Shown here piece after piece: positions 33,715-44,106 of a DNA stretch of 64,000 bases. Position 1 is the first letter of the stretch. The number at the start of each line of letters is the position of its first letter. The notes beneath the pieces were generated by a model. That model had not been told where the DNA came from. It saw only the letters and a list, made by a program, of their open reading frames with translations, and did not search any database. The stretch is from Lepas anatifera (taxonomy: Eukaryota > Arthropoda > Thecostraca > Lepadidae): contig JAOTON010000940.1 in NCBI GenBank assembly GCA_034440635.1, positions 186,001 through 250,000 of the forward strand, written 5' to 3'. A program made the position numbers and the translations under genes.

Positions 33715-36700
33715 GTTTTGACTTGATTGTATCCTACCTTGGCTTCGCTTCTATCTGACTGAAAGACGTGACGTTTACTCATAAACAAATCTAAATTATC
33801 TTTACTACCCCTGAGGGCAGGATGTGCCCAGGGGTCTGTTCTGGGCCCATTTTTGCTTTGCTATATCTCAGTGACCTATCTGGAAAAACGGAAAACTACC
33901 TATTATATTTTTGTAGATGATGGTAGTTTATTTTTCCCCATAGTCATTTAACCCTTGCCCTGGTGGCGGGTACGAGCCACCTTCGCCCTGGTGGGGGGGC
34001 TAAAAAAGACCCCCCACGATCTCAAAAACTAAGAGAGCTAGAAAAAAGCGCAAAACGGCAATCGAAAGCTCTTCAAAAATGATATCGAAAATACTTCGGT
34101 CATTTTTCTTGTCAGGTCAATATCAAGGTCACCAGAGGTCAAAATAGGTCAAAATCGTTCATATGAGGTGTACTAAGAAAACCTCATATATATCAGAAAC
34201 TATGATAGCTAGAAGCATTTTTCGAACATCATTCGAAAGCTCTTGAGTTACTCTTTCAGTACAGTGGCATTCATTTTCGTGTCAGGTCAAAGCCTAGGGA
34301 GCTACAGGTCACTGAATATTGGGCATATTCTTGGGAATGTCCATTGCCATCCATGCATAATGGCGTTTCCTTTTTCGCTAATAACTTCCAAACCAAACAA
34401 GATGCAGCCATAGTTGATGCACCATTGCAATCCTCTCGTCAATACGAATCGAATGATATATATATATTGCTATGCCAGGTGAAATTTAAGAATTTGACCT
34501 CACCCAGGTCAACGGTCTGACCCAACTTGACCTGGTGTAGTCATGCTGTATATCATTTGACTTGCAGTGACTATACAAACACTTTGGTGACAAAATAAAA
34601 GTTATATCTTTGTTTATTCAAAATTTATAGAGTAAAACACCAAAAATGCTTATTTGACCTAAGGTGACCTTTTAAAGGTCACAAGTCAAAATTTTTGGCA
34701 TCTTCTTCAGAAATGGGCTAAGAGCAAGTCGTAACCGATGTTTGAAGTTGATTCCATCCATACTTACTGAGAAAAGCTCATTTCGTGATTTTTCCCATGT
34801 ATTGACAATGGGGGGTCATGCTCTGCACATGACCTTAGGTCACCAATATCCAAAATCCCGGAACAAATGTTGTAGCTCCTGGTGGGCCCAATATGTTGTA
34901 TGAGTTTCAACTTGATCGATTAACCCTTCTTTTAGTTATGCGGTCCTAAGCATTTTTTGAGGTGAGGTCACTTCACCTGGCCTGGTGATGTGATCTGATA
35001 TGACCTTGAGCTAAAATTTTCAGGAAAGATGTAAAAATGATGAAGGAACAGCTAGACCAAGTTTGGCGGCGCTGCGCGCCGCCGTTTTTTGGCCACTTCG
35101 GAAAAACCCGAGGGGGTCTAAAAAGACCCCCACCCGGGCGAAGGTTAAACGTTAAAACTGTACAAACAACACTCCAAAATGATGTGAACAATTTTTTTCC
35201 TGTGGTAAGATTGGCTTATCACTTCCAATGCATCAAAAGCCATCCAACACATGTATTCGCTCAGAGCCATCATTTCGGCCTCAAAACTTGTATTTGACAA
35301 TAAACCGGTACCTATCGTCGAAAAACACAAACACTTGGGCTTTATTTTCTCCCATGACCTTAGGTTCCTCCAGCACGTTGATGTCATAGGAAAAAGTCGA
35401 CATTTTAAGGTCCTCTTTATCCCATAGCTCCTTTCTTGCCTCGCCTTGTCATGAACCAAATTTACACAATGTGTGTGAGGCCCCTCTTTGGTTACTGCGA
35501 CATAATTTACGACGGATTATTCACAATGGACGACTCCGGACGACTTAAAAGACTGCAAAACAGAGCTGCAAGACTTGTTACAGGTGCATTTCCCCGAAGT
35601 GGATCGCAAAATCTGAGGGAGGATCTTGGCTGGACATCTCTCAGTCAGACGTCAAATTAATAACCTTCATTTTTTACGTTATCTTCATGTGGCAGCCAAC
35701 TGCCTTTAATCCGAAAAAGATGGTGAATTGAATTTCGTAATATATATATTTCAACTACAAACCTACTCAAAACTGGCCAAAACAAACGGGGAACAATGAT
35801 TAGCAGGGGAAGTGGTATCGCAATAAGGCTAGCCAATACTAATGCATCTTCGGTTTAGGTTCATTTAACAAGACATTTGTAAGGTTGGTACACCATTGCC
35901 AATGAAACTGCATTAGGGAATGTTACAGCAATATTAGGAATACAACTTTTCAGGAATCAAGTTGGGGACAATACAATTGAACTACTACAATCTGGATTTG
36001 ACAATCAATCGGGACGCTACAGTCAGAACACTTGTCAGGACGCTACGTGAAACCCTGAAACGACAATGGGCTTACGCGTCAAGTGTGACGAACATGGAAC
36101 GTAAATACAAAGTTCTGTCACAAGATCTCAATCACGATAGCTGTGAAACCACTTAACAGAGTGGGGATCCAAGAGATTCAATAGCTACTGTTTCTGAGCT
36201 TAATCGACTAAGCTAATTGCGAAAAACAACGCTTACGACCGCGTGACGACGAAATTAAATGTGGCAGATGCAGCGCAACTATGCAACTATTCTGGGCTGT
36301 TTAGATCAGCTCCAGGCCTTTCTATTACTAAAACTCACTTTCTCCGGCTATTTGAGCCCCTGAGCTCGCTTTCTCAATGCTTTCAGTTTTAGTAAGGGTT
36401 CGAAGATCTCATTACTTTTACAGCAATGCCACCATTTTGCAGCTAGCCATGCTGCCGTGAGAACAGTTCAATTACGTTTGATTTAGGCCGTGTCGACCTT
36501 CACTCTGAAAGTGGCTAAGATTTACCAAATGCCACGAAACAACAAAACGAAATGCCTCGAGGCGCAATAAAGGGGCCTTCAGAAAAGCCTACGATGGCGA
36601 CCGTTACACTTTACCTCCCTCACACACCGGACTACATTACTACTACCGGAAACTCTTCCACCGGACTACCGGAAACTCTTCCAAATATTCGACAGCACAT

Positions 36701-37130
36701 TGCAAACAGAAAGCTACGAAACCCACGCTACATGACAGAGACACTTCTAAGAATATCCAAATTTGAGCAGTCATTTCTTCCGATGACGACCAAATCATTC
36801 AATTCTTTACCAGAGCAAACCAGACAACTTAATTTGTATTTATCATTTAAAAGTCAGTGGATGAACACTTCTGCACATCAAAGCCTCCCAAATATTATTT
36901 GTACGACAAAAAAAGAAAACTCCTTAATGACCCAGCTGAGGTCAGGTATGTCAAAACTTGAGCGCTTGCATTCCAGGTCCAAAAATCTTCTACACCGTTT
37001 TGTGAATGCGGAGATAGGAGTGAGGACACCCAACATTTTCTCTTGATATGGGCCGAGTACGCCGCGCAATAGGAGGTCCTCTTCGGAAATATTACCGATA
37101 TCATTGGAAGGAATTTCAGAACCTTGAATA
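33715..37130 (+). pseudogene. decayed LINE (CR1/RTE-like) RT and C-terminus, split by a TTAA element
   Basis: Across several frames: a WI-SYL-like start (about 33720), AQGSVLGPFLL (motif B, near 33830), YYIFVDDGSLFF (motif C as FVDD, near 33905), then after the family A element NVKTVQTTLQNDVNNFF, KHKHLGFIFSHDLRFLQHV, PLFGYCDIIYDG and RLQNRAARLVTGAF. The C-terminal part reads RKLRNPRYMTETLL, SFLPMTTKSFNSLPEQ and CECGDRSEDTQHFLL (near 37000-37045). Many stops and frameshifts; the element is dead. Clade is inferred from motif style only. Confidence 0.65.
33948..35148 (+). mobile_element. TTAA element, family A copy 2
   Basis: TTAA at 33948-33951 and 35145-35148; 1201 bases, the same length and orientation as 7873-9073 with scattered differences only. 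Double-core end at left, single-core end at right, with the same hairpins. It interrupts LINE RT codons: the text before and after joins across one TTAA as HLNVKTVQ. Dense AGGTCA/TGACCT interior. Confidence 0.9.
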
Positions 37131-39467
37131 GCTCCTAAAAACTAGAAATTCTGTTTCATGGACATAAAATACCATAAGGAATAGACAGGGTTGTGACTCA
37201 CGAAGCACAAAACTTGGCCAGAAGCAGTAGAAAATTTTAACGAAATTCTCAGCAAAGCGCGTCAGCGTTGTCTCCCGTAACTAGTATATATAGCGGGTTG
37301 GAGTGGCGGCCCTGCTTCCGATGGCTGTATATATCGGGCCTTCGACTGTGAATGAGCGAGAGGTACCCCGATTTAAATGCCTCGGCATTTTTGCACCAAT
37401 CGTTGTATATGTTGACTTTTGTGTTGTCTTTTGTGGAAATAAACGTATGTATGTAGATGCAAAATCAGGGCTTTTGCGAAGCCTAGCAATTCGCTGGGGA
37501 AATGTTGTAGAGGCGTTTGGGTAAATACAGAGCATGCTGGAAACAACAGGAGCTTACTGCGACTAATGAAAAAAAACACCAGTCTGGGTTTCCCTGCGTG
37601 CGCTCAGTTCCGGAACCAGACAGGCTGTGTCTGATTGGTTTGCTCGAGCTCACACTTAACTCACTCACTTTGCGGGATTTGGGTTCTAATTGGGCATGGA
37701 TAAGGTTTTTTCCAAAGATACGTTTCCTTTCTGATTCAGCCGACGATACATTTCAGAGCTATCGAAGAATAAAAAGTGTCTGAGTCACGGCTGTTTCATC
37801 CCGCTAATTGTGGCCTTTCATCACCATTATCCATTTCTTATTTGTAGCATGTGTTGCAGTATAGTTTACCAGGCCACAAGCGGGCTGTTATTAAGTGTTC
37901 AGGTCTCGTGGAGTGACCTTTCCACTTATCGCCGGAAGGCGAGATTTAACGCGCCGTTCATCTCTCATTGGCGCTGTTGCCGCTGACACTGCCGCAAACG
38001 CACCGAAACAACCGCGGAGCGGACGCTTTTTGCGGTGGAGGCGAGGCCAACGTCAGCCTTGGCTTTTCCATCCTGGTTCCCGGTAATGGTTCGTTGAAAC
38101 ACACGTACCGGTGGAACTTGGTCGCGGTTGAATGGGTAATAAGAAGCTAACTGCTGCCTGAACGGTGGGCGGAAGTGGGAGCTGTTGTGAAGCGTTCAGG
38201 AAGTGTGGCGGCGACTGACGGCGGATCAGCGGTGTGGTCGGGCTCAGCGTGTGGCGCCGACAGCTCCGTCACTGCTGATTGGGCCCAGGGCCAGAGTTGG
38301 CCGTGGCCACGAAAATTCAGATCCAGTGCTGTCCGCGTCCGTAGTTTCCTTGACAGATCCACGGACAGTCTGTTTACCACGGTAATAAATCCAAATCCGA
38401 CACATCCAAAAATCCTTGCTAAATTACCGACATGCTGCCGTTCAAACCCATACCCAAATCGAAAAATACCCGAATTCCTTGGCTTATCCGATCCAGTTGA
38501 TATGTGGATCGGTCTCAATTCCGATATCGCAGCCACGGCGTACACTACCCAGGACCCGGTTGAGAACGGCTGCCGGTCGGTGCGTAGCAGACAGAGTGTG
38601 GCCCGCGTCGCAGGCTGCCTGCGACTCCGCACACCGACTGCTGTTTGCTTGGCCTTCCATTATGGCGACTGTCAGTTGATATCCGCCAGGCACTGTTGAC
38701 GTTAAAACACCCTTCACAAGAGGAGGCCAAACCAAGGCACGCCTGTCAGATAAACAGTTCGTTTTTCTGCATGTGAGGTATGTTGCAACTATGTGAATCA
38801 CACCAACTGCCCTGGAAAAACGGATGTCGTGGACCTCATTTTAGTTAAAAGAAAACGAAATCAGCCAGTGGTGTGTTTACTCCCTCATACATCCTGCGCG
38901 GGAAGGGGGGGTCTAGATCCGTTCCCGGCTTTGCGTGCTCACCGCCGGTTTTGACTAGGATGTTCCAAACCGAACGTTCTGTCTGTTTCCGCTTGCTACT
39001 TGATGCCCTTGCGCAAGAAATGAGTGCGCCAAATTTGGTTTCGATCTGTTAAGGCTCGTTTCCTCTCGCCCCAAAGGGTTAATGCCCTCGTTATTAGTCA
39101 TAAGTTCACATTCGAAAAAGAAGCCCTATTTGAAAGCTATCGTGGAGGCCAAACATTAGCATTGCGCAAATGTTTTCGATTTAAAAACTCATTTTTATAG
39201 CTCTTAAACAACCCAAGGGACTTTCCGTGTGAATTTTGTCGGTAAAAAAATGGTCGTAAAACCAATTTAAAGTTTGGGACCATTTGGAATTGCAGTCTGT
39301 GGTGTACGCGACGGTCACTTCAGATGCGACCTCTTCCAAGTCTATACTATGGAAATGAATGATATACTATTCTGTATGACTTTAAAGTCATTTTTTCCAG
39401 AAGTAATATATTAGCTTTAAGGTTTTTCTGGATTTAGTTTCTGGAAATGTATGTAAAAAGTTATTTA
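37131..39467. other. no gene recognised
   Basis: 37980-38700 is GC-richer with open frames on both strands (174 and 161 codons) but no domain. The remainder is non-coding. TAAAAAGTTATTTA at 39454-39467 is the left duplication of the next element. Confidence 0.35.
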
Positions 39468-41923
39468 AGGTGTTCACTGGCTTGTCCCCCCAATCCGGAA
39501 ATGTAAAGAACACTGAAGATTATATATTCGGGCACAGCCTTTCATCAGAAGCATGTAGTAAATATAAAAATTATCGGTCAAAGTGTAGCCAGACCTCGAA
39601 TTGAGCTTCATACAAATGCCTTTTATAATGAAAAATTAGATGTCGTGACAACAACGATCTTGGTACCTCTAACGTAAGAGTAATGCCGACAATACAACAA
39701 AACTAGATCAGTATTTGTGTGACAGACTTTTCTATTATTCAGCCAAACTCTAGCTTTTCATTAACGATGAAAAATTCGCTAAAGTATCTTAATCGGTTAT
39801 TTGTATATTTCTGTTCTTTTTTTACCGCAGCTAAAATGCTAACAATAACTTTAAGAGGTAACGGAGGGACCAGAGTAAGAATGTGTTCTGGGGTAGGACA
39901 TCCATACATTATTGATGATGCTTTTGATGCTAGACGTATATGCATTTGACGTTTAACTTTGGGCCAGATTTAGAGGCTGGAGAAAATGGCTGTACTTGTT
40001 GAATTAGTTTAACTAGTCAGAGGTGATGGGCTTAGGTCAAAGGTACGGCTCAGGTATTGTTTTTATTTTTTAGGTAATTTATCATTGATGATGCTTTTCT
40101 GCAGCCAGATATATACTCATTCGACGCTTAAAGGGAGATACGCGAAAAAATTATTATTGTGGTTTCTTGCTATTTGAAAAATCCTGATAACGAAACTATC
40201 AATTATTTTTGCATCTTCGGCAAAATTTTGGGAGGCCATTTACTTATTATCGAAATAGGTTAACATTTTTAATAAAACGCCCATCACTTACCCATGCCCA
40301 TACCCATCACTTACTTTTCGAAAACTATTTAAAGTTGAAAAGTAATGTTTTTTGTAATACAAATGTCTGTTCTCCAGTATTTGTATTTGAATTGATTTTA
40401 AACAACTTCTAAAAACTACAAAATGAATTAGTTTGCCCTAGAAACGGAAAAAAGATAATACTCAAATCTTCAGCGGTTTCGTACCTCAGGTCTTGAGTCA
40501 TTTTCTGCTTCGGCCCCAGGTTGACAAAACTTTTGCGTCAGATAGGTCACGTGACCCCGGTTTGAGAATTCCTAGACTTCTGATTGGTTAATTGTGATTT
40601 CTTTTAAGCCCTATATTTCTGTTTCAAAAGAGTTTTGGAATGTTGTTTTCTAAAGTATTTTTTTCTGTAGTAGTCCACAGTTCTACATCACTGTTTAGGA
40701 TAGATATGACCGAATTCTTAGAGAAATTGATAGCCTTAGCCGTGTGTACGTCATATACATCGATATGAGGTGTACCCGTAAAGTCGTCTAGAAATGTTGA
40801 CTTTGAGAGCAATTTAAGGCATTTGCAGGCCGAATTCGCAAAAATGAGAATAGGACTTCTGAAACTTTTTGTAACCTTTTGATATAGCCAATATATTTTT
40901 TCGTGTATCTCCCTTTAACGTTGGGCCAGAGGTGCCGGCTGGGGAAAGGGGTTTGTTAATGATTGATCAGATCAACTAGCGCACAGAGATGGATTGATTT
41001 TAGGGGTACGTACTGGGGTTGGGGTTTTGAAATATGCAAATAATTATTGATGATACTTTTCTGCAGCCAGACGTATACTCATTCGACGCTTAACGTTAGG
41101 CCAGAGGTACAGGCTGAGGAAAAGTATTTACCAATGATTGATCACATTAACTAGCTATGAGAGATGTATTTGTTTAAGGGGTACATACTATGGGGAAAGG
41201 TTGTTAAATAAGCCCATATAATGTAAAAATTGGTAATGTTTTTTTGCAGCCAGACGTATACTCATTGGAGGCTTAACGTTGGGCCAGAGGTGCAGGCTGT
41301 GAAAAGGGTTTATCAATTACAAACCGTATTAAGTAATATTACGCAATGGATTGTGTTGAGGGATAAGTTGACCCTGACCACTAATTACAATCTTAATTAA
41401 ATAAATGCAGTCATTACACCGACCTAGTATCACGTGTACTAGTGCTAAATAAGTAGTTATTGCTAGCATTTTAGCTGCGGTCAACTAAAAAAATAAAATA
41501 AAAATAATAATAAGAACAGAAATATACAAATAACCGATTCAGATACTTCAGCGAATTTTTCATTGTTAATGAAAAGCTAGCGTTTGGCTGAATAATAGAA
41601 AAGTATGTCACACAAATACTGGTCTAGTTTTGTTTTATTGTCGGCATTACTCTTAGGTTAGAGGTACCAAGATCGTTGCTGTCACGACATCCAATTTTTT
41701 ATTCTAAAAGGCATTTGTGTGAAGCTCAATTCGAGGTCTGGCTACACTATGACCGGTAATTTTTTATATTCATATTTACTACATGATTCTGATGAATTGC
41801 TGTGCTTGAATATATAATTTTCAGTGTTTTTTACATTTCCGGATTCGAGGAGACAGGCCAGTCAACACCTTATCAACTTATCATCATACTCTTCGCCGCA
41901 GCACTTTAAAGCCTTTCAACGTT
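39468..41923 (+). mobile_element. Penelope-like element, terminal arms only
   Basis: A left arm (about 39468-39850) is the inverse of the right arm end (about 41440-41923), and both match the arms of the element at 18990-22918. There is no RT or endonuclease. A perfect 14-bp duplication flanks it (TAAAAAGTTATTTA at 39454-39467 and 41924-41937). The middle contains about five tandem copies of a 150-190 bp subrepeat with GCAGCCAGACGTATACTCAT and TTAACGTTGGGCCAGAGG, against two in the other copy. A TTAA transposon has inserted into one subrepeat (40132-40914). Confidence 0.82.
40132..40914. mobile_element. 783-bp TTAA transposon with AGGGAGATAC ends
   Basis: TTAA flanks at 40128-40131 and 40915-40918. 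Inverted ends AGGGAGATACGCGAAAAAAT and, on the minus strand, AGGGAGATACACGAAAAAAT. Removing it with one TTAA restores the subrepeat text GACGCTTAACGTTGGGCC. The interior is AT-rich and lacks a transposase, so it is non-autonomous. TTAA duplication is known for the piggyBac and Kolobok superfamilies. Confidence 0.82.
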
Positions 41924-41937
41924 TAAAAAGTTATTTA

Positions 41938-42319
41938 TCGAATATTTCGAATATATTGGACGATTCCTTATCTTGTTTTATATACATTACCAGAAACCAA
42001 ATCCCGAAAAACCTTAAAGCTGATATGATATACTATTCTGTACTATTGAATTTTTCAGCCCCATGGGTAGCGTCGTGGGACCTTGGCGACGGGGGGAAGA
42101 AGGGGGAACAAACACAATGTACGAAAGCCAAATTTGGGACGCAAATGTATTGGCGAAATAAAAACACACTGTCATCTGGCAAGCTTGCACAGACGATTTT
42201 TGACACCTAGGTGTTAACCTATCCTGACCTATCCCGTCGGCCGCGTCGCCACATGTGTACCCTCGTCAACTAGCACCTGCCCCGCCCCGTCGTCAGCGAT
42301 GGTCCGTGGGGGGCAGAAT
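41938..42319. other. no gene seen
   Basis: Non-coding stretch between the Penelope-like copy and the minisatellite. Confidence 0.4.
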
Positions 42320-42795
42320 CTGCACTTTCCCGGCGTCAGCGATGGCTAGTGTCTGACCCTTGTCGGCTGGTATCTGCCCCTTCCCGCCGTCAGCGATGGC
42401 TAGTGTCTGACCCTTGTCGGCTGGTATCTGCCCCTTCCCGTCGTCAGCGGTGGCTAGTGTCTGACCCTTGTCGGCTGGTATCTGCCCCTTCCCGTCGTCA
42501 GCGATGGCTAGTGTCTGACCCTTGTCGGCTGGTATCTGCCCCTTCCCGTCGTCAGCGGTGGCTAGTGTCTGACCCTTGTCGGCTGGCATCTGCACCTTCC
42601 CGTCGTCAGCGATGGCTAGTGTCTGACCCTTGTCGGCTGGTATCTGCCCCTTCCCGTCGTCAGCGGTGGCTAGTGTCTGACCCTTGTCGGCTGGTATCTG
42701 CCCCTTTCCGTCGTCAGCGGTGGCTAGTGTCTGACCCTTGTCGGCTGGCATCTGCCCCTTCCCGTCGTCAGCGATGGGGAGTGTCTGACCCCTTC
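42320..42795 (+). repeat. 54-bp minisatellite with 3' splice-site-like units
   Basis: Eight full 54-bp periods, marked by CTGAC at 42353, 42407, 42461, 42515, 42569, 42623, 42677, 42731 and 42785, plus a partial unit at the left. Each unit reads GTGTCTGACCCTTGTCGGC ... TATCTGCCCCTTCCCGTCG TCAG. That is a CTGAC branchpoint-like motif, a pyrimidine tract, then CAG 37 bases after the branch A. Open frames on both strands (18-residue repeats) follow from the period being a multiple of three. The array ends about ten bases before the endophilin exon, whose acceptor looks like a variant of the same unit. Confidence 0.9.
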
Positions 42796-42807
42796 CACCG
42801 TCGGCAG

Positions 42808-42923
42808 CGTCGCCACTGCCTTCGCCGATGCGGTCACCAGCACGCACACCCAATGTGCAGAGTCCCTGCGCACAGGCGCTGTTCGACTTCGAGCCGGAAA
42901 ACGCCGGCGAACTGGGATTCAAG
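42808..42923 (+). CDS. EndoA: endophilin A exon: linker end and first part of SH3 domain
   Basis: The frame gives a Pro/Ser/Arg-rich linker (SPMRSPARTPNVQSPCAQ) then ALFDFEPENAGELGFK, the first strands of the endophilin A SH3 domain (ALYDF motif). It ends AAG|GTAAGG, a canonical donor at 42924, in phase 0. It joins the exon at 58162 to give a complete SH3 domain. Endophilin A is a BAR-SH3 protein that bends membrane and recruits dynamin and synaptojanin in endocytosis and synaptic vesicle recycling. Vertebrate and insect relatives share the PEN.GELGF text; endophilin B does not. The start is uncertain: AG at 42806-42807 is my choice, but AG at 42840, 42860 or 42875 are possible. A TGA at 42786 in this frame bars a start further left. 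The BAR exons are not in the window. Confidence 0.85.
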
Positions 42924-43081
42924 GTAAGGCCCACCCAGTTCCGCAGCTAAACAAGGGAGGTAACCATATCATCACTGAATGGCAGGTAGACTCCCCTGTT
43001 TGGTCAGTGGTCAAATGCTGTAATAGATACAATAATGAGGTCTGTAGATGAAGACGATTTGGAAGACGAAGAAATAATGTG

Positions 43082-44106
43082 TTAACCCTTACCCCACGGG
43101 GGCATCGATGGCCCCCCTAAGGTTTTTCCGGGATAGCAGAAAAACAACGAGGTGCAGCACCGCGGTTTAGGGCTCTACCTCTCACCCCATCATTTTCCCA
43201 CCATTACTGAAATTTTTACCCCGGGTCATTCAAGGTCAAGTCACCAGGCGAGGTCAACCAAGATCACCTCACATCAACTTTTGAGCTCTATAAGAGCTAC
43301 ATTTCTTAGTCGATCGCTTTGAAACTTCCTACACTTCATGACCCATCCAGGATCTACAAGGTGTTTATCCGGGATTTTTCGATTTCGTGACCTGAGGTCA
43401 GGTCACTAAATGACCTCTCCCATTGAAAAAGCATGGGGAAAAGCTGTCTTATGATCTAAAATTCACAAAAACGATTGAAAATAGTCGGCTTGCTCAGAAA
43501 AGCGTTCTTGGACACCCTTTCACGGATCCCAGGAGCAATATTTGCCCTTCGACCTCTCCAAGTTCATCCAAGGTCACCAGGGGTCAAAAACAGTATTTTG
43601 AAAATAACTTTTGACCTAATTAAGCTAGAGCGCTGAATCAAATACCTTCGTGTACGTCTCGTTACTGACTTTCATTTGATGTACGGCATGGTCACTTTCT
43701 GACCTTTCGTGACCTCAGGTCATATTAGGTCACGAGGTGACCTCTGGAGGTCAAACCACTGGTGGAGGTCATAACGTTCCGCATAACAGAAAAAGGTCTG
43801 TCATATTCCTATCAAATGTGTTTTACCAGTTTTCAATAGCTCTAATGGCATAAAAGTTATACCCAATTTGCTTAAGCATTGCATATTTGAGTGAAAATAG
43901 CCTAACTTGACCTCTGGAGGTCAAAAAATTGACCTGAGCGCTTAAAAATGTGAAGTATTTTCTTACTGAATTCACGCGAGCTTTCTAATGCACTTTGCAG
44001 ATTTGCGCTAACCCCCATATTTTCGGGGTTAGAGGGGGCCATCGATGGACCCCCCGGTGCCGGTGGGGCGAAGGTGGCACCAGACCCCCGATGGGGCGCG
44101 GTTTAA
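43082..44106 (-). mobile_element. TTAA element, family C copy 2
   Basis: TTAA at 43082-43085 and 44103-44106. Single-core end at left with the palindrome around GGCATCGATGGCC, then CTAAGGTTTTTCCGG. Double-core end at right with GGCCATCGATGGACC and two CCCC..GGTGGGGCG cores. Inverted and diverged relative to 23330-24362. It lies inside the endophilin intron, so its AGGTCA/TGACCT sites sit within a host gene. Confidence 0.85.

Noticed and set aside
38147..38699. coding exon in the GC-rich patch
   Set aside because: Frames of similar length on both strands, no domain, no splice signals that connect to anything.
42293..42934. real protein genes of 192-213 codons on both strands across the minisatellite
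   Set aside because: The open frames follow from a 54-bp period lacking stops. The supported coding frame here is the endophilin one, which starts after the array.
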